Assembly (NCBI GenBank): GCA_022495995.1 | Contig: JAFEMH010002459.1 | Coordinates: 275,924 to 339,923 of the forward strand | Direction: 5' to 3' | DNA from: Adenophora triphylla var. japonica | Lineage: Eukaryota > Streptophyta > Magnoliopsida > Asterales > Campanulaceae | DNA: 64,000 bases | In this document: positions 34,505 to 46,262 of the stretch, piece by piece | Layout of the letters: each line of letters begins with the position of its first letter | Position numbering within the stretch: the stretch's first letter is position 1 | Notes under the pieces: model-generated | Databases searched by the model: none | What the model saw: only the letters and a program-made list of their open reading frames with translations | What the model was told of the DNA's origin: nothing | Translations under genes and position numbers: made by a program

Positions 34505-35075
34505 GTACATCTTCTTTCTTCCTCTCAATGCTTTCATCTAGAATCTTATTCGTAACACTAAGTAGAGATTGGATAGAGGCATTCTGCACACACACACAAA
34601 AAAGTCACTGAAAAGCACAAGGAGTGGGTCAAACTAATGATATGACAGCAATTCCTGAGATTTTACTAACAATGAGAAGCACTACCTCTAAACCGTTCAA
34701 TTTCATCATTTCTGAAATATTACTAACAGGATGATCTGCATAGGAAATTACTCCCGTCTTGATTGAGCGATCTATCTGCTACCCCAGGGAAAGAAATTAA
34801 AGAGCTAATAAATTATACTTCATTATAGTAAGCAATAAACGACCACAATAATAAGAAACAACTAGTAAACTCATTTCATAACGATCTGTAAAGAATATGT
34901 AACAAATTAATCGAATAAAATGTGACGCTTGGACAGGTGTACCTTCAATCCCACCTATAAAGCTTTCTGTGTGTTCGGCAGTATTGCCATTAGAAGCTTG
35001 AAATACACCGTTGGTTTGCCCATTTTCACTTGCATATATTTCTGATTGCAAATTCATCAGACTTCGAAAAGCCAA
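34505..35075 (-). pseudogene. Exon-like blocks of a second captured gene (unidentified)
   Basis: Three blocks with splice-like borders appear on the minus strand. One reads LAFRSLMNLQSEIYASENGQ and ends GAAG|GTACAC. A middle block lies after GGTAGCAG and before GAG|GTAGTG. A last block after a (TG)n-CAG acceptor reads NASIQSLLSVTNKILDES and ends DVPNVSE with a stop. The first and middle blocks do not join in frame. I do not recognise the protein. It could be a separate captured host fragment or the 3' region of an unrelated transcript. Confidence 0.4.
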
Positions 35076-35953
35076 ATGCCCTTAGATGAATCTGAATGAT
35101 GTATCACGTAAGGAACTTCTCATCACTACTAGCATCAAATTTCAATATGAACAAGAAAATTTTCTCAAATAGTAAACCGATACTAACAACTAATTTGCAG
35201 TCTTTAGTAGTATTGCATTGACCAAGAAAACCAAAGTTAACGGTCTTGATACAAGACTGTTAACTTACAGAATATCAAGATGAGAGTTCAAATCAAAATA
35301 TATTAAAGTCTACATATAATATACTCCTCTATGGAGATTAGAGGGGATATTTCTCCCTTGTTCTCGACCAACTAAACCCAAAGAAACGGTAAAGAATTTG
35401 TAACCAGAAGGGAAGGGAGGGGAAAACAATGAAATCTATGATGCGAAATCATATAAGGGTGTGCACAAATTACCATCAACAAACACAAAGAAATTATCAA
35501 TGTACCACCACCCACTCCCAAACAACAAAACAAAAGCAAATAAACTCATCTATGGAGATTAGAGGGGTTGTCTCTCCCTTATTTCCAACCAACTAACCAA
35601 TTATAGAATGATATAGGAACAGAATACTGCTGCCCAACCAAGTTAACATAGTGACCTCATTAAAAAAAAAGATATTTGCACAGACAATATAACCAACGCC
35701 AAAAGGTAAAATTGTGGAAGGCTTAAATTAGACTCATGGTGATTTCATCATTTTTTGCACATAATTCGTACATTATCTCAGTGAGCTAGCCCTTCGATTC
35801 TAATATTGGATTTGTACAACTCTTTTGTCTAACTATGGTTATTTTTAGATATTACAACAGAGTAAAGCTAAAACTGTATCTTTGGGAAACAAAATGTGTT
35901 CGTAAAGGTGTTCCATTATTACTTAGCTTTGTTTGGAGATGTTAAACCAATAG
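35076..35953. other. CACTA interior, no gene seen
   Basis: AT-rich sequence, probably intron and 3'-flank of the captured genes. Two copies of a roughly 45-base phrase (TATGGAGATTAGAGGGG ... CCAACTAA) occur near 35332 and 35552. No coding block was recognised. Confidence 0.5.
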
Positions 35954-37330
35954 TCAACTAGACTTCATCTCAATATCATTACTCTCCTTTGATTTGGCAT
36001 CAAGATTATCATCGGGATGGAGGCCAAGGAGCGGTAAAGGTAATAAGGAGCTGAGATTGCAGAGAATTATCAGAATGGCCAAGTTGTCAAACCTGTCTTT
36101 AGTAATACCAAAGGCCCGGGTCGACCAAAGACCAAACAATCCCCCAAGGACGCTACCTCCATTAGATATGGACATGAGGGTTGCAAATAAAGTTGCTTCC
36201 ATTCCCTCTGGACATAATCTTGCTGCCAAGACAAGAACAGGCATGAACGAGGCCTGCAATAGGATAGTGATTATACTTCATCAAATCGGACAAGGGATTG
36301 CTTTACCTTTGTAACATGAAAATACAGCTTTTCCTTTGTAAAGATAATGTATATATGGAAATAGATTACCTGACCAAGAACTGTTATAATCAAAGAATCC
36401 CCAATAGCGAACCACTCGTCACTAATACCAAACTGCCGATTTAGTCCAGTCACGAGAAAAACCTATGGTAAAAACATGGAACTCCACTCACAAGCCGCAA
36501 CTTTTCTTCACACTATTAAGTAAGAAGAAACTTGGCGGAAAGGGAACATAAATGGTTCAAACCTGAGTCAGTCCAAGAGCTGTACCAAAGATAGTAGTGA
36601 AAAGAAAAACTTTCCGCAATGAAATAGTTTTTAAGAATCCATTATAAAGTCCAACACCAAGCAGAGATGCAACTGATGTTACAAGCTTAACCCTTCCTAG
36701 AAACTCTGGGGTGAAACCATGTTTATTCGTGCTGCAGAGAAAAGAACTTTTCCAATTGGTAACGAGTTAAAAAAAAAAGTCTTAGATAAATATCAAATCG
36801 AAAACAGGGCAAAAAGATATGCGCAAGGACCAACATACGTGAAGTAGAACATGGCAGACTCAGAATGCGGTGTTGCCTGCCAGAGGAAAATAAACAAGGT
36901 GGGAAGAAACACATTGGCTTGCCTAACAGCTTGCCACAGCTGAACAATGGTATCTTTCGAGCTGTCAAGAAAGCTAGAGGTGCTGGAAAGAACATTCTGC
37001 GTTCTTGATGGGCCTAGCGTAGGTTTCTCATTGACGAGCACAGCAACTACATATGTTAAAAGTTGAAGCATTGTTGTAACACCGAAAACAAACCTGCAGT
37101 TTTGAACATTTCACAAGGAAAAATTAGGAAGGATAAAGACCAGTGCTAATAGTACAACACAAATATGTTCACAAAACATACCTTACACCATAAACATCTA
37201 CCAGGGACCCACTAAAGTAGGAACTCACAATGGCTCCAAAAGCCGATGATCCCCAGCATAATGACTGAAGAGATCCTGACATGCTTTGAGACTCACCACG
37301 AGCCCTATCTACAACCATGGAATCTACAAC
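35954..37330 (-). CDS. Captured folate-biopterin transporter fragment: five in-frame exons, N-terminus missing
   Basis: On the minus strand five exons with GT...AG borders join without a stop: 37330-37182, 37093-36839, 36731-36563, 36462-36370 and 36253-35954. They total 966 bases (321 codons plus stop) with matching phases at all junctions. Key blocks are [69 protein letters not shown] and [20 protein letters not shown], the hallmark of the BT1/FBT family of major-facilitator folate or biopterin carriers. Family members are about 450-550 residues, so the N-terminal third is missing. Several hydrophobic segments of the C-terminal half remain. Introns are retained, so capture was at DNA level. 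A possible in-frame ATG lies 12 bases into the first exon. Expression is unknown. Confidence 0.88.
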
Positions 37331-37987
37331 CTACAACGTGCTTCAGTTTTGACATGCTGATTAAGTATGCCAGAAAGATTTAAGAAAACGAAACAGAAAG
37401 TATTTATTATTCTTAAATTTACGAACAAAATCAACTGGGAATGGGGTAATGGTACTAGCACTTCCAAAGGCACAAAATTTCGCAGCTTAATATCACTGAG
37501 TTCGATAATGACATTGGAGGACAACATCCGTATATCTATTATGATACATTGTTTAGAAAACAAAAATACTCGTAGCATGAGGCGGCTTCCTAGATTGATT
37601 AATGTGTTTATAGCAAGATTCACTCTTTCATCATACTATTATACATATTATGGGACTCAGTCACAAGGGGTTTGACGCCTTCTCACCAAACAAGCTCTTG
37701 TAGTACCAATAGTCAATTTGAATTTTATTTGGATCCTTTAGTTAGCATCATCCATCACATGCCAAGATAAGCCGCATTAATATTAAAGTTGTACAAAGAC
37801 AAATGGGCATGTACATATACAACATAGAATTTGCTTTAAAATGTCCATGAACAGTCTCGCAATCCCAAGAATTTTCAAATCTAATAGAGCCCTAACGAAA
37901 TTTCAAATCAAAATCAAAATAAAATTCTAACCCTAATTGAGAAATCAACATAACAAAAGAAAAAATCGACAAAGATGGAGTTATTAC
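37331..37987. other. CACTA interior upstream of the captured exons, no gene seen
   Basis: Expected upstream exons of the transporter were sought on the minus strand and not found. The first captured exon keeps a good acceptor (TTGTAG|G), so the capture boundary lies within this intron or just beyond it. The sequence is AT-rich. Confidence 0.5.
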
Positions 37988-38134
37988 CAGTGGCGGACGC
38001 AGGGAAGAATCAAAGAGCAATCAGTCGTCGTTTAGTGTAATAATAAAAAAAAAATTGAAAATCCAAGCAGGTGCAAGCGGCCCTGCTTGCACCGTAGTAT
38101 GTCCGCCACTGCCTCTGCCCTGGATCCGCCCCTG
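37988..38134. mobile_element. Possible small hAT-like MITE
   Basis: The left end CAGTGGCGGACGCAGGGAAG is an imperfect inverted match of the right end, which on the minus strand reads CAGGGGCGGATCCAGGGCAG. CAG(T/G)GGCGGA(T)CCAGG ends are common in plant hAT-type MITEs. An 8-bp target duplication is not visible. The right flank is a GA microsatellite that may have replaced it. Confidence 0.5.
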
Positions 38135-38182
38135 AGAGAGAGAGAGAGAGAGCAAGAGAGAGAGAAAGCGAGAGAGAGAGAG
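38133..38182. repeat. (GA)n microsatellite
   Basis: About 50 bases of GAGAGA with a few interruptions (GCAAGA, AAAGCGA). It adjoins the MITE-like element and may be a former 5'-UTR repeat. Confidence 0.9.
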
Positions 38183-38339
38183 TCACCTGATGGGAAGAAC
38201 GCCGGAGCCGCAGGAAGAATCGCCCTAGAGGAATCGTCGTTGCCTGAGAGAGGGAAGAGGTAGAGGAAACGAGAGTGAGAGAGAAAAGAAAACAAAGGGT
38301 TTTTTAAAAAATCAGTCGTGGATTCGAAAGCTTTTTAAT

Positions 38340-38698
38340 TGTGTAATTGAATTTTTCAATTTATTTTTTATATACGCGATTGCAAAAGCAGTCGCCTTTA
38401 AAAAAAAATTAAAAATTCAATTTTAAAATTATTTAATTTAATATTTTTATAAAACGCGATTGCTAAAGCCATCGCCTTTGATAAAAATTAGAATTTTTCA
38501 TTCCCGCTCGAACTACGTTGTTGGCGCTAGAGGGAAAAACATATAATGTGATGGCATCCGTGACTGCTTAGCCATCACGCTAGCCTACTGTGACTGCACT
38601 AAATGCAGTCACAAAAGCCGTCTCCTTATATACTCAAACGTGACTGCTTTTTTTGCCATCGCCAAAAGCAATCGCGAAAGACCAGTTTTCTTGTAGTG
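38340..38698. repeat. CACTA right end: subterminal repeats
   Basis: Motifs GCGATTGC, GCAGTCGCC, GTGACTGC and GCAGTCAC recur in both orientations up to the terminal TTTTCTTGTAGTG. They mirror the left end, although the tandem 35-bp array is absent here. Confidence 0.88.
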
Positions 38699-39465
38699 GA
38701 AAAGGAATTTAGCTACTCATAATAAAAATTACAGAAATAAAATAAAACATAAAAATCATAAACCTGAATTGAAACGGGACGGAGGAAGTAATTATGTTTT
38801 TCTCTCTTTGTAAGTACATGGCATCAATCCCAAAAAAAACAAGTCCTCCCCTTTATTAAATAACCCTAGGCTGTTCTTGCAACAGGCGCAGGCCCATAAC
38901 AACCAGGCCCAATTTGCCGAGTTGACTCGTGATCACGAGTCGTGCTACTCGATCCAACTCGTTCTGATCAGTTGCACTGTTTAAGGCATTTCCCTTTTCA
39001 TTGGCCTATGTTTGTCCCAGCTTCAGAATCTGGCCAGCCCATCTTTGGCCCCTGCATTCCTCGGCCAAGCCATGTTGGCCGGCCACCCTTGGCCTAGAAT
39101 TTGGCATTTTGGACCAATTTTTATACTCGTTTCGTCTCGCAATTTTGCAGTCGTACTTTGACCACTATAATGAATTCTTTTGCACTTCGCTCTTTGAGAT
39201 TTTATTTTTAACATTAATCCACAAATTTTTATAAATCAAATTTCCTCCAAAATTTCCATATTTTCAGTTTGGTCCCTGAATTTCCAATAAATTACGACTT
39301 GGCCCTTGAACTTCCAAAGTGGGTACAAATCCTCCGTTTTCAGTATTGTTGCACTTCATTCCCTGAACTATCAAAACACAAACAAAATACATTAAATTTT
39401 CAAGGTTTCGAACAGAAAATAAGCTTAGGAACATATCTTTTGGATGGGTAAAACCACATCCATCA

Positions 39466-40147
39466 AATACCCCCAAACTTACCTTTTGCTCGTCCTCGAG
39501 TAAAACAAAGTTAAACAAAAATAAAACTACCCTAACAAATAAAAAAAACAATCAACAGAAAATATTTTTGATATGTTCTCAATATATACAAGGTTGTCGG
39601 CCAATCAAGTCTCAGATTCTCACAACATATGCGAAACAAGTGCCAATAAGAATATGCAATTACAATTACATTAATGCATCTAACCGACAATTTTCCACCT
39701 CGGCCTGAATGGTGAGTGAAATATGGGAGATCATGATCAACAAGATAAGATTGTTTATGGGTTCACTAAAACATGCCCTACATCACAGATAACAATACAA
39801 TTTACAAGGATACTCATATGCACAATTACGCACTTGTCAACCCGATTACTCAATATTGAATACGAATTATGGCTTTAGGTTAAGTCCACAACAATTGTGG
39901 GGCTAGGTTCACGGGTACAAACGAAGGAATGGACATACAAACACAAGAATGTGAAACTAAAAGCCTTCCATTGCATATTACACATTCCGAAATTTCAGCT
40001 TTTCCGCTCACCTTTGTTTCCCCAATACTTCAACCCCCAAACTAGAACTTTGTTCATACTTTATACACTTGGGGTTGAAAGCATTCCCTCTCTCAAAATA
40101 GGTCACTAATCAAATATACTTCACAGAATTAGGGGGCAAGCTGTTTC

Positions 40148-40181
<34 letters not shown>

Positions 40182-41064
40182 GAACTTCATTTTTTTTTGA
40201 ACTTCATTTTTTTTTCTTCATTCATTTTTTTTCTTACCACCTTTTATACAATATACATCATATTCCCAACTTTTGACCTTGATCTCACACATTCCCTTAA
40301 ATTCTCAATGTAACCCCCAAATTGATCGTTTCTAATTCCACATTCTTGCAAAGGTAGGATAAACCTATTCTAAGTGACAAGGGTTAGGGAGTAGGCGTCA
40401 AATGAAGGCGAATGGTGGTCTAGATGTTCCATTCTTTATAAACAGGCTCAAAAATGAATCAAGTGACAATTCATATATAAATAGTGACGAGAAAGTCGAA
40501 GACTTACAAGAGGGTTAACAAAGAAATATAAGCCATAAATATCAAGTAATCTATTGATTTGTTATTAACAAGCGTGCAACCATGTTCTAGGACCCCCGAG
40601 AATGTCAAAGTGAACCCATAAAGGACACTTAAATTAATGAACATGATCAAGAAATATGATGGAAGTGAATGGTGGTGCAATTGTGTTTTACATGTATTAA
40701 TGCAATTCTAATTAACATATTCAAATTGGCACAAACTAGCAAAACTCAATCAAAAACCCTCAAATCATCACGGACGTTGGCCAACTTCCAAACATATAAT
40801 GAGAACAAAAATTTTTAAATTTTTCTATTTTTTTGGAGGGTGACACAATATACACTCCCCTATAAACCCACAAACTCAGAGAGATATCTACCCCCAAACT
40901 CAAAACACGCTATGTCCTCATAGCAAAGAGAACAAAAACATGCCTCGGGTTCAAAGGATGATATGACACAACAAAGCAAATAAATAAAGCAATAAAACAT
41001 ACCTACTTGGGTTGCCTCCCAATCAGAGCTTTGGTTAATGTCGTTAGCCCGACCATTGCCCCAC
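39466..41064. other. Unit 3 non-coding part
   Basis: Homologous to 23039-24639, with polypurine tract next to LTR 3 and a (TTTTC)n/poly-T tract at 40143-40235. No gene. Confidence 0.75.
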
Positions 41065-42057
41065 TTACTTGGGGTTGAGATTGGCCTCAATGGATTTGGC
41101 CTTTGCTTTTCGGCCCTTTGACCACCTTTGATTTTCTCGGGCACAAACGCCCACTTCCTTCCATGCGTAGGTCCCTTTCTTAATTAATTCAGGTGGAGTC
41201 CACGGAACTTTGGGTGCTTTATGCTTCACCCTTTTTCTTTTCTTTTTGTTGGGGCTCTTGCCCCCAAACTTAGTTTGTTCCTTCACCTGCGGAACATCTT
41301 CCTCAACAAGATCGAAGAGGTTATCTTGAACAAAAACATTAGCAAAAATAGTCTCAGATAAATCAAGCAAATAACTCTCCTCTCTAGGCACCTGTGATTT
41401 TAACGGGACAAGAAGGTTGTGTGATGACCTCAACTCATTTTTGGAGTGATTTAGGGGGTGATATGGTCCATCACTCCTCGAGTGTTGATCGGCCTTAATG
41501 TTGTGAGCCATGTGACAAACGTCCACATTATCCCTAATTTTCTCACCGTCATCCACACAATAATTCTTAATCGCAAAATCCATAATGTACCCTACAAATT
41601 CCTTCTTAGGTGGAGGTTCTTTACAATTTTCAAACATGGAGAACCTAATCTCCTCCCCCATCACAGTCAATGCAATACTACCATATGGCACATCTATCAC
41701 TGATTTGGTGTCAAACAGAAAAGGTCTCCCAAGTAATATGGGAGCCCCAAATTCATCACCCTCATGATTTTCCATACTTACCACCATAAACTCAACTGGA
41801 ATTACAAATTTATCTACTTTAACCAACACACCCTCTACAACTCCTATTGGTCGTTTAACCGACTGATCAGCCAATTGCAAATTCCTTGTAGGAGGTTGCA
41901 AATTTTGTAATCCCAAATTCCTGAAAATATGGTACGGCATTACGTTGACACTAGCTCCTAGATCCATCAAACCATTAAACTTTTGACCCCCTAAAGTAAT
42001 TGGAATAGTAAAACATCCGGGGTCTTTTCTTTCTTTTTCTTTATTCACCACATCCAC
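41065..42057 (-). pseudogene. Unit 3 protease and C-terminal part of gag-pro, cut by copia B
   Basis: The open frame runs from the copia B insertion point through LMDLGASVNVMPYHIF and ILLGRPFLFDT to the normal C-terminus KSIEANLNPK. It is separated from its N-terminal part by 8.2 kb of copia B. This half has no internal stop. Confidence 0.93.
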
Positions 42058-43419
42058 TGTTGGGTTTTACGGGTCCATGCGCAGCGGAATTAAGCATTAA
42101 AAACATAAAACCCAAGAAGCCCTAGGATCCGTTCTATACAATTAATTTGAATACCTATGAGATAGAATTAAACCAACCTTGAAACGCTTTCCGGTCTTGA
42201 GCTATCGAACGATTTGATTATGTGATATCAAATCACAAACTTCGTTCTTCAACTTGCTTGAACTCTAGGCCTTGATCGATGAACGAGCGAAGACCCTCTT
42301 TCGGTATCCACACCTTTGAATGAATTCAAGAACAACTTCTTGATGATTGCTAGATCTAAAACCTTGAAGAATATTGAGAGTATTTTGTTGTGAATTTTGA
42401 TTGAAAATTTCGGCTGACCTTTTAGGTCTGACAGAACCCTTGTATTTATACTACAATAGTAGGAATACCTCTCCTAATCGTATTAGGAGAGACAGGCTGT
42501 CAAACCGCGTATTGGCCTATTATGTCGCACGGTATATTAAGCCATTGGCTTAATATGTCGCGCGGTATATATAGCCAGATACAGAAACTCTCAACTATTC
42601 TTCCTCCGGTTTAACCAATTCATTCTAGTTGTGTGTGACCCAATAGGATTACATTATGTTGGCAATGAAGTTCGATCATATCGAACCTCATAAGACATAA
42701 GCGGACTCTAGCAAGCCATTATGTCTACCCAAATAATGCAACGTAAGAGTTCACGTTTCCAATGGTGTACTTCCATTTATCCCTTTGTCTCACGATGTTA
42801 TATTTGAACACAAGTCATGGTCCTTGTCAACTTGTTATTGTTCAATGCTTTCTCGATTCTTGAGTATAATGATAATTCCAATCACATTGGGGTACGGCCA
42901 TACACTTTCATCATTATCACTCATCGAGGGGCCCAAGCATAACATCTCTCTTTCGAGGGACAAATTCCTTCTTGACTTATCATCCTTCCCATCATGAATC
43001 CGATCATGCCAATGATAGTCTTTATAGATATCGTGTTAAGATATCGTTTGACTAAAATCAAACATGACTTTCATCATATGTAAGGTTACGATAATCTTAG
43101 GTCTAGGAAATAAATGAAGTAACCGTATGAGATTTAAGTATGACATTTGACCATGACATAAATCTCATGCGGGTCATGTCCAAATCACTTGTTCTCTAAC
43201 AAGTACCCATAATTTCAATGTGCATCTCTTATGCATATAATCATCACATGATTATCCATTGACAATTATACTAATTTATTCTCTTAATAATTAGGGACAG
43301 AGATTATTATAAACAAATATACAAAACATATAATAATCAAATAATAAACATCTCATATAATAATAAATAATGTCAACACATAAGTCTATCAATCATAGGC
43401 CTAGGGCATAACACCAACA
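42058..43419 (-). repeat. 3' LTR of copia B
   Basis: 1362 bp. It differs from the 5' LTR mostly around 42415-42445 (CTGACAGAACCCTTGTATTTATA versus a diverged form) and by single bases elsewhere. A TATA box on the minus strand (42443-42450) is intact here. Confidence 0.95.
42443..42570 (-). promoter_or_regulatory. Copia B LTR promoter: TATA box and paired GTCGCGCGGTATAT boxes
   Basis: On the plus strand TATGTCGCACGGTATATTAA (42521) and ATATGTCGCGCGGTATAT (42553) flank a near-palindrome TTAAGCCATTGGCTTAA. All lie 70-130 bases upstream, in the minus sense, of TATAAATA. The layout parallels copia A though the motif differs. Regulatory function is inference. Confidence 0.55.
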
Positions 43420-43430
43420 GTCTCCCACTT
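43420..43430 (-). other. Polypurine tract of copia B
   Basis: On the minus strand AAGTGGGAGAC abuts the 3' LTR. Confidence 0.85.
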
Positions 43431-43676
43431 GCACTAGGCCCAATCTACCATGTATCGAATACCCATGGACCTAACATGACCATCATGTTTAGCTTGCGAG
43501 AGAGCCTTAGTTAATGGGTCCGCCACGTTGTCATCGTTGTCTACTCTGCATATCTTAACGTCTTCCCTTTCACATATCTCACGGATAATGTGGAAACGTC
43601 GAAGTATGTGTTTGGATCTCTGGTGTGATCTTGGTTCCTTTGCTTGTGCAATGGCACCATTGTTATCACAAGAAGT

Positions 43677-44560
43677 TCAATAGGATCTCTCGATGCTTGG
43701 AACGACTTCCAAATCACTAATGAACTTCTTGATCCAAACTGCTTCCTTAGATGCATCGGATGCCGCTATGTACTCGGCTTCGGTTGTAGAATCAGCGACG
43801 GTACTTTGCTTGGAACTTTTCCAACTCACAGTGCCTCCATTAAGTGTAAACAAAAATCCAGATCGCGATTCGAAATCATCTTTGTCGGTTTGGAAGCTAG
43901 CATCTGTGTAGCCTTTTACTACAAGATCTTCTTCCATTCCTCCAAAGACCAAGAATACATCCTTAGTTCTTCGTAAGTACTTAAGGATATTCTTGATCGC
44001 TATCCAATGTGGTTCGCCGGGATCCGATTGGTACCTACTCGTCATGCTTAGAGCACACGAGATGTCGGGTCTAGTACATAACATAGCATACATGATAGAC
44101 CCAATTGCCGAAGCATATGGAATACCATTCATTCTCTTTCGCTCATCATTAGTCTTAGGACTTTGATTCTTGCTAAGAGATATACCATGCAACATTGGCA
44201 AGTTTCCTCTTTTAGAATTTTCCATTTGGAATCTTCTAAGGACTTTGTCAATGTAAGTATTTTGACTTAAACCAATCATCCTCTTAGATCTATCTCTATA
44301 AATCTTGATACCAAGGATATATGTGGCTTCGCCCATATCTTTCATTGAAAATCACTTTCCCAACCAAGACTTGACAGCCTCTCTAGTGCAAGAATGTCAT
44401 TTCCAATGAGTAAGATATCGTCGACATACAACACTAAAAATAGTGCTACGCTCCCACTAATTTTCTTGTATACACAAGGTTCATCTTCGTTCTTGATAAA
44501 GCCAAATTCCTTGATTGCTTCATCAAAACGTAGATTCCAACTCCTTGAAGCTTGCTTCAA
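43677..44560 (-). pseudogene. Copia B reverse transcriptase C-terminus and RNase H
   Basis: The catalytic YVDDILLIGND is in the first stretch (44560-44342). KDMGEATYILGIKIYRDRSK and RNase H motifs (YTDASFQTDKDD, WKSSKQSTVADSTTEAEY) are in the second (44345-43677). The two open stretches are in different frames, and the end shifts after VVPSIERS. All catalytic acidic residues remain. Confidence 0.93.
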
Positions 44561-44593
44561 TCCATAAATGGATTTCGCAACTTACACACCTTG

Positions 44594-45658
44594 TTAGAAT
44601 TTTCTGATCGACAAAACCTTCAGTTGTATCATGTATACATCCTCAAGTAACTTCCCATTAAGGAAAGCTGTTTTGACATTCATTTGCCATATCTCATAGT
44701 CATAATATGCGGCTATGGCAAGTAAAATTCTAATAGACTTAAGCATAGCTACAAAGTGCGAAAAGGTTTCATCATAGTCAATGCCATGAGTTTGCCTATA
44801 TCCCTTAGCTACTAGCCTAGCCTTATAGGTGTGCACCTTCCCATCCATGTCGGTCTTCTTCTTGAAAACCCATTTGCACCCTATGGTTTTTACACCTTCG
44901 GGTGGATCAATCAAGTTCCAAACTTGATTATCAGCCATGGATTGTAATTCGGACTTCATGGCTTCTTGCCATTTTTCCGAATCCGGAGCGGACATCGCTT
45001 CTTGATAGCAAGTGGGTTCATCATTTTCGATTAACTCCACTTCATCACTTTCCGTAACGAGAAATCCATATCTCTCGGGTTCGGATCGTGATCTACCACT
45101 TCGGCGAGGAACTTGTGCATCTTGAACCGGTTCCACAACGGTTTGTGAACTTGGTTCAGTTTCTACCATTGGTTCAATGTTGTTTTCGGGTTCTCGAACT
45201 TCTTCGAGATCTATTTTACTCCCACTGGTTCCTTTGCGAAGAAACTCCTTTTCTAAGAAAGTACCATTTCGAGCAACAAACACTTTGTTCTCGTTTCGGT
45301 TGTAGAAATAGTATCCTTTGGTTTCCTTAGGATATCCCACAAAAACACATTTATCAGATTTAGGTGCTAGCTTGTCGGAAGTTAACTTCTTGACATATGC
45401 ATCACAACCCCAAATCTTCATGAAAGACAAACTAGGTTTTCTTCCATGCCACATCTCATATGGGGTCTTTTGAACCGATTTGGTAGGAACTCTGTTTATA
45501 GTGAAAGCAGCAGTTTCTAGTGCATGTCCCCAAAAGGACAAAGGAAGCTCAACTTGACTCATCATAGAACGAACCATGTCCAACAAAGTTCTATTCCTCC
45601 TTTCAGACACACCATTCCATTGTGGTGTTACGGGTGGAGAGAGTTCAAACGATTCCAC
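44594..45658 (-). pseudogene. Copia B integrase C-terminal half and reverse transcriptase N-terminal half
   Basis: A 354-codon open stretch begins within the integrase core with the catalytic Glu (NGVSERRNRTLLDMV). It continues through GYPKETKGYYFYNR, the linker PRRSGRSRSEPERYG and into RT ([42 protein letters not shown]). The DETFSPVAM motif reads DETFSHFVAM, a local change of Pro to His-Phe. The frame fails at [11 protein letters not shown], before the YVDD motif. Confidence 0.93.
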
Positions 45659-46262
45659 AACTCTTAAGATGACTCACAAATTCTTGGCTCAAATATTCAC
45701 CACCTCGATCGGATCGAAGTACCTTAATAGTTTTGCCAAGTTGATTTTGCACCTCATTTTGAAATATTCGAAATATCTCAAACGATTCACTCTTATGTTT
45801 CATTAGATAAACATATCCAAATCTACTATAATCATCAGTGAATGTTATGAAGTACCAAAATCCTCCCCTAGCATCGCTACTCATAGGCCCACATACATCG
45901 GTATGTATGAGTCCTAATAAGTCGCCCGCCCTTTCACCGGTTTTGGTAAATGGTTCCTTGGTCATCTTGCCAAGTAAACAAGATTCGCATGTCTCATATG
46001 ATTCATAATCATGTGAGTCCAAAAATCCATCTTTGTGGAGTTTAGAAATGCGTTTCTCGTTTATATGGCCAAGACGACAATGCCATAAGTAAGTGTGGTT
46101 TACATCATTGGGTTTAGATTTCTTGTTAATGTTATAGACATCATTATCGCGATTTTCAACATCAAGAATATAAAGGCCATTGAATGAAACAAATACAATA
46201 ATGCATATCACTCTTGTAAATAGAAAATTTCTTATCACATATAAGAAAATTAAAACCTTCAT
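45645..46262 (-). pseudogene. Copia B integrase zinc module and first half of the core
   Basis: The HHCC module is intact (WHCRLGHINEKR ... CESCLLGK), followed by the core with D in HTDVCGPM and D in LRSDRGGEY. A frameshift after LKSCGIV separates it from the rest of the core. It would bind LTR ends and insert the cDNA. Confidence 0.93.

Larger units (their letters stand above)
33663..38698. mobile_element. CACTA (CMC/En-Spm) transposon carrying captured gene sequence (Pack-CACTA)
   Basis: Terminal inverted repeats CACTACAAGAAAA...TTTTCTTGTAGTG and a 3-bp target duplication GAA (33660-33662 and 38699-38701) identify a CACTA element of 5036 bp. Comparison with the other three LTRs shows the exact empty site. 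Both ends carry many subterminal motifs of the type GCGACTG / GTGACTGC / GCAATCAC. No transposase (TNPD/TNPA-like) sequence is visible. The interior holds spliced-gene sequence on the minus strand. It is therefore a non-autonomous element that has transduplicated host DNA. Confidence 0.95.
32991..39465 (-). repeat. Athila-like LTR 3, split by a CACTA transposon
   Basis: The two halves (32991-33662 and 38699-39465) rejoin cleanly into a 1436 bp LTR once the CACTA element and one GAA duplication are removed. Ends are TGATGGA...TCCATCA. Confidence 0.93.

Noticed and set aside
38032..38295. 88-codon minus-strand ORF rich in Ser/Leu near the CACTA right end
   Set aside because: It spans a GA microsatellite and a MITE-like element. 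Composition is low-complexity and it does not join the transporter exons in a family-consistent way.
33663..38698. CRISPR-like or prokaryotic operon interpretation of the regularly spaced subterminal repeats
   Set aside because: The repeats are CACTA subterminal motifs in both orientations with plant introns between them. Nothing here is prokaryotic.
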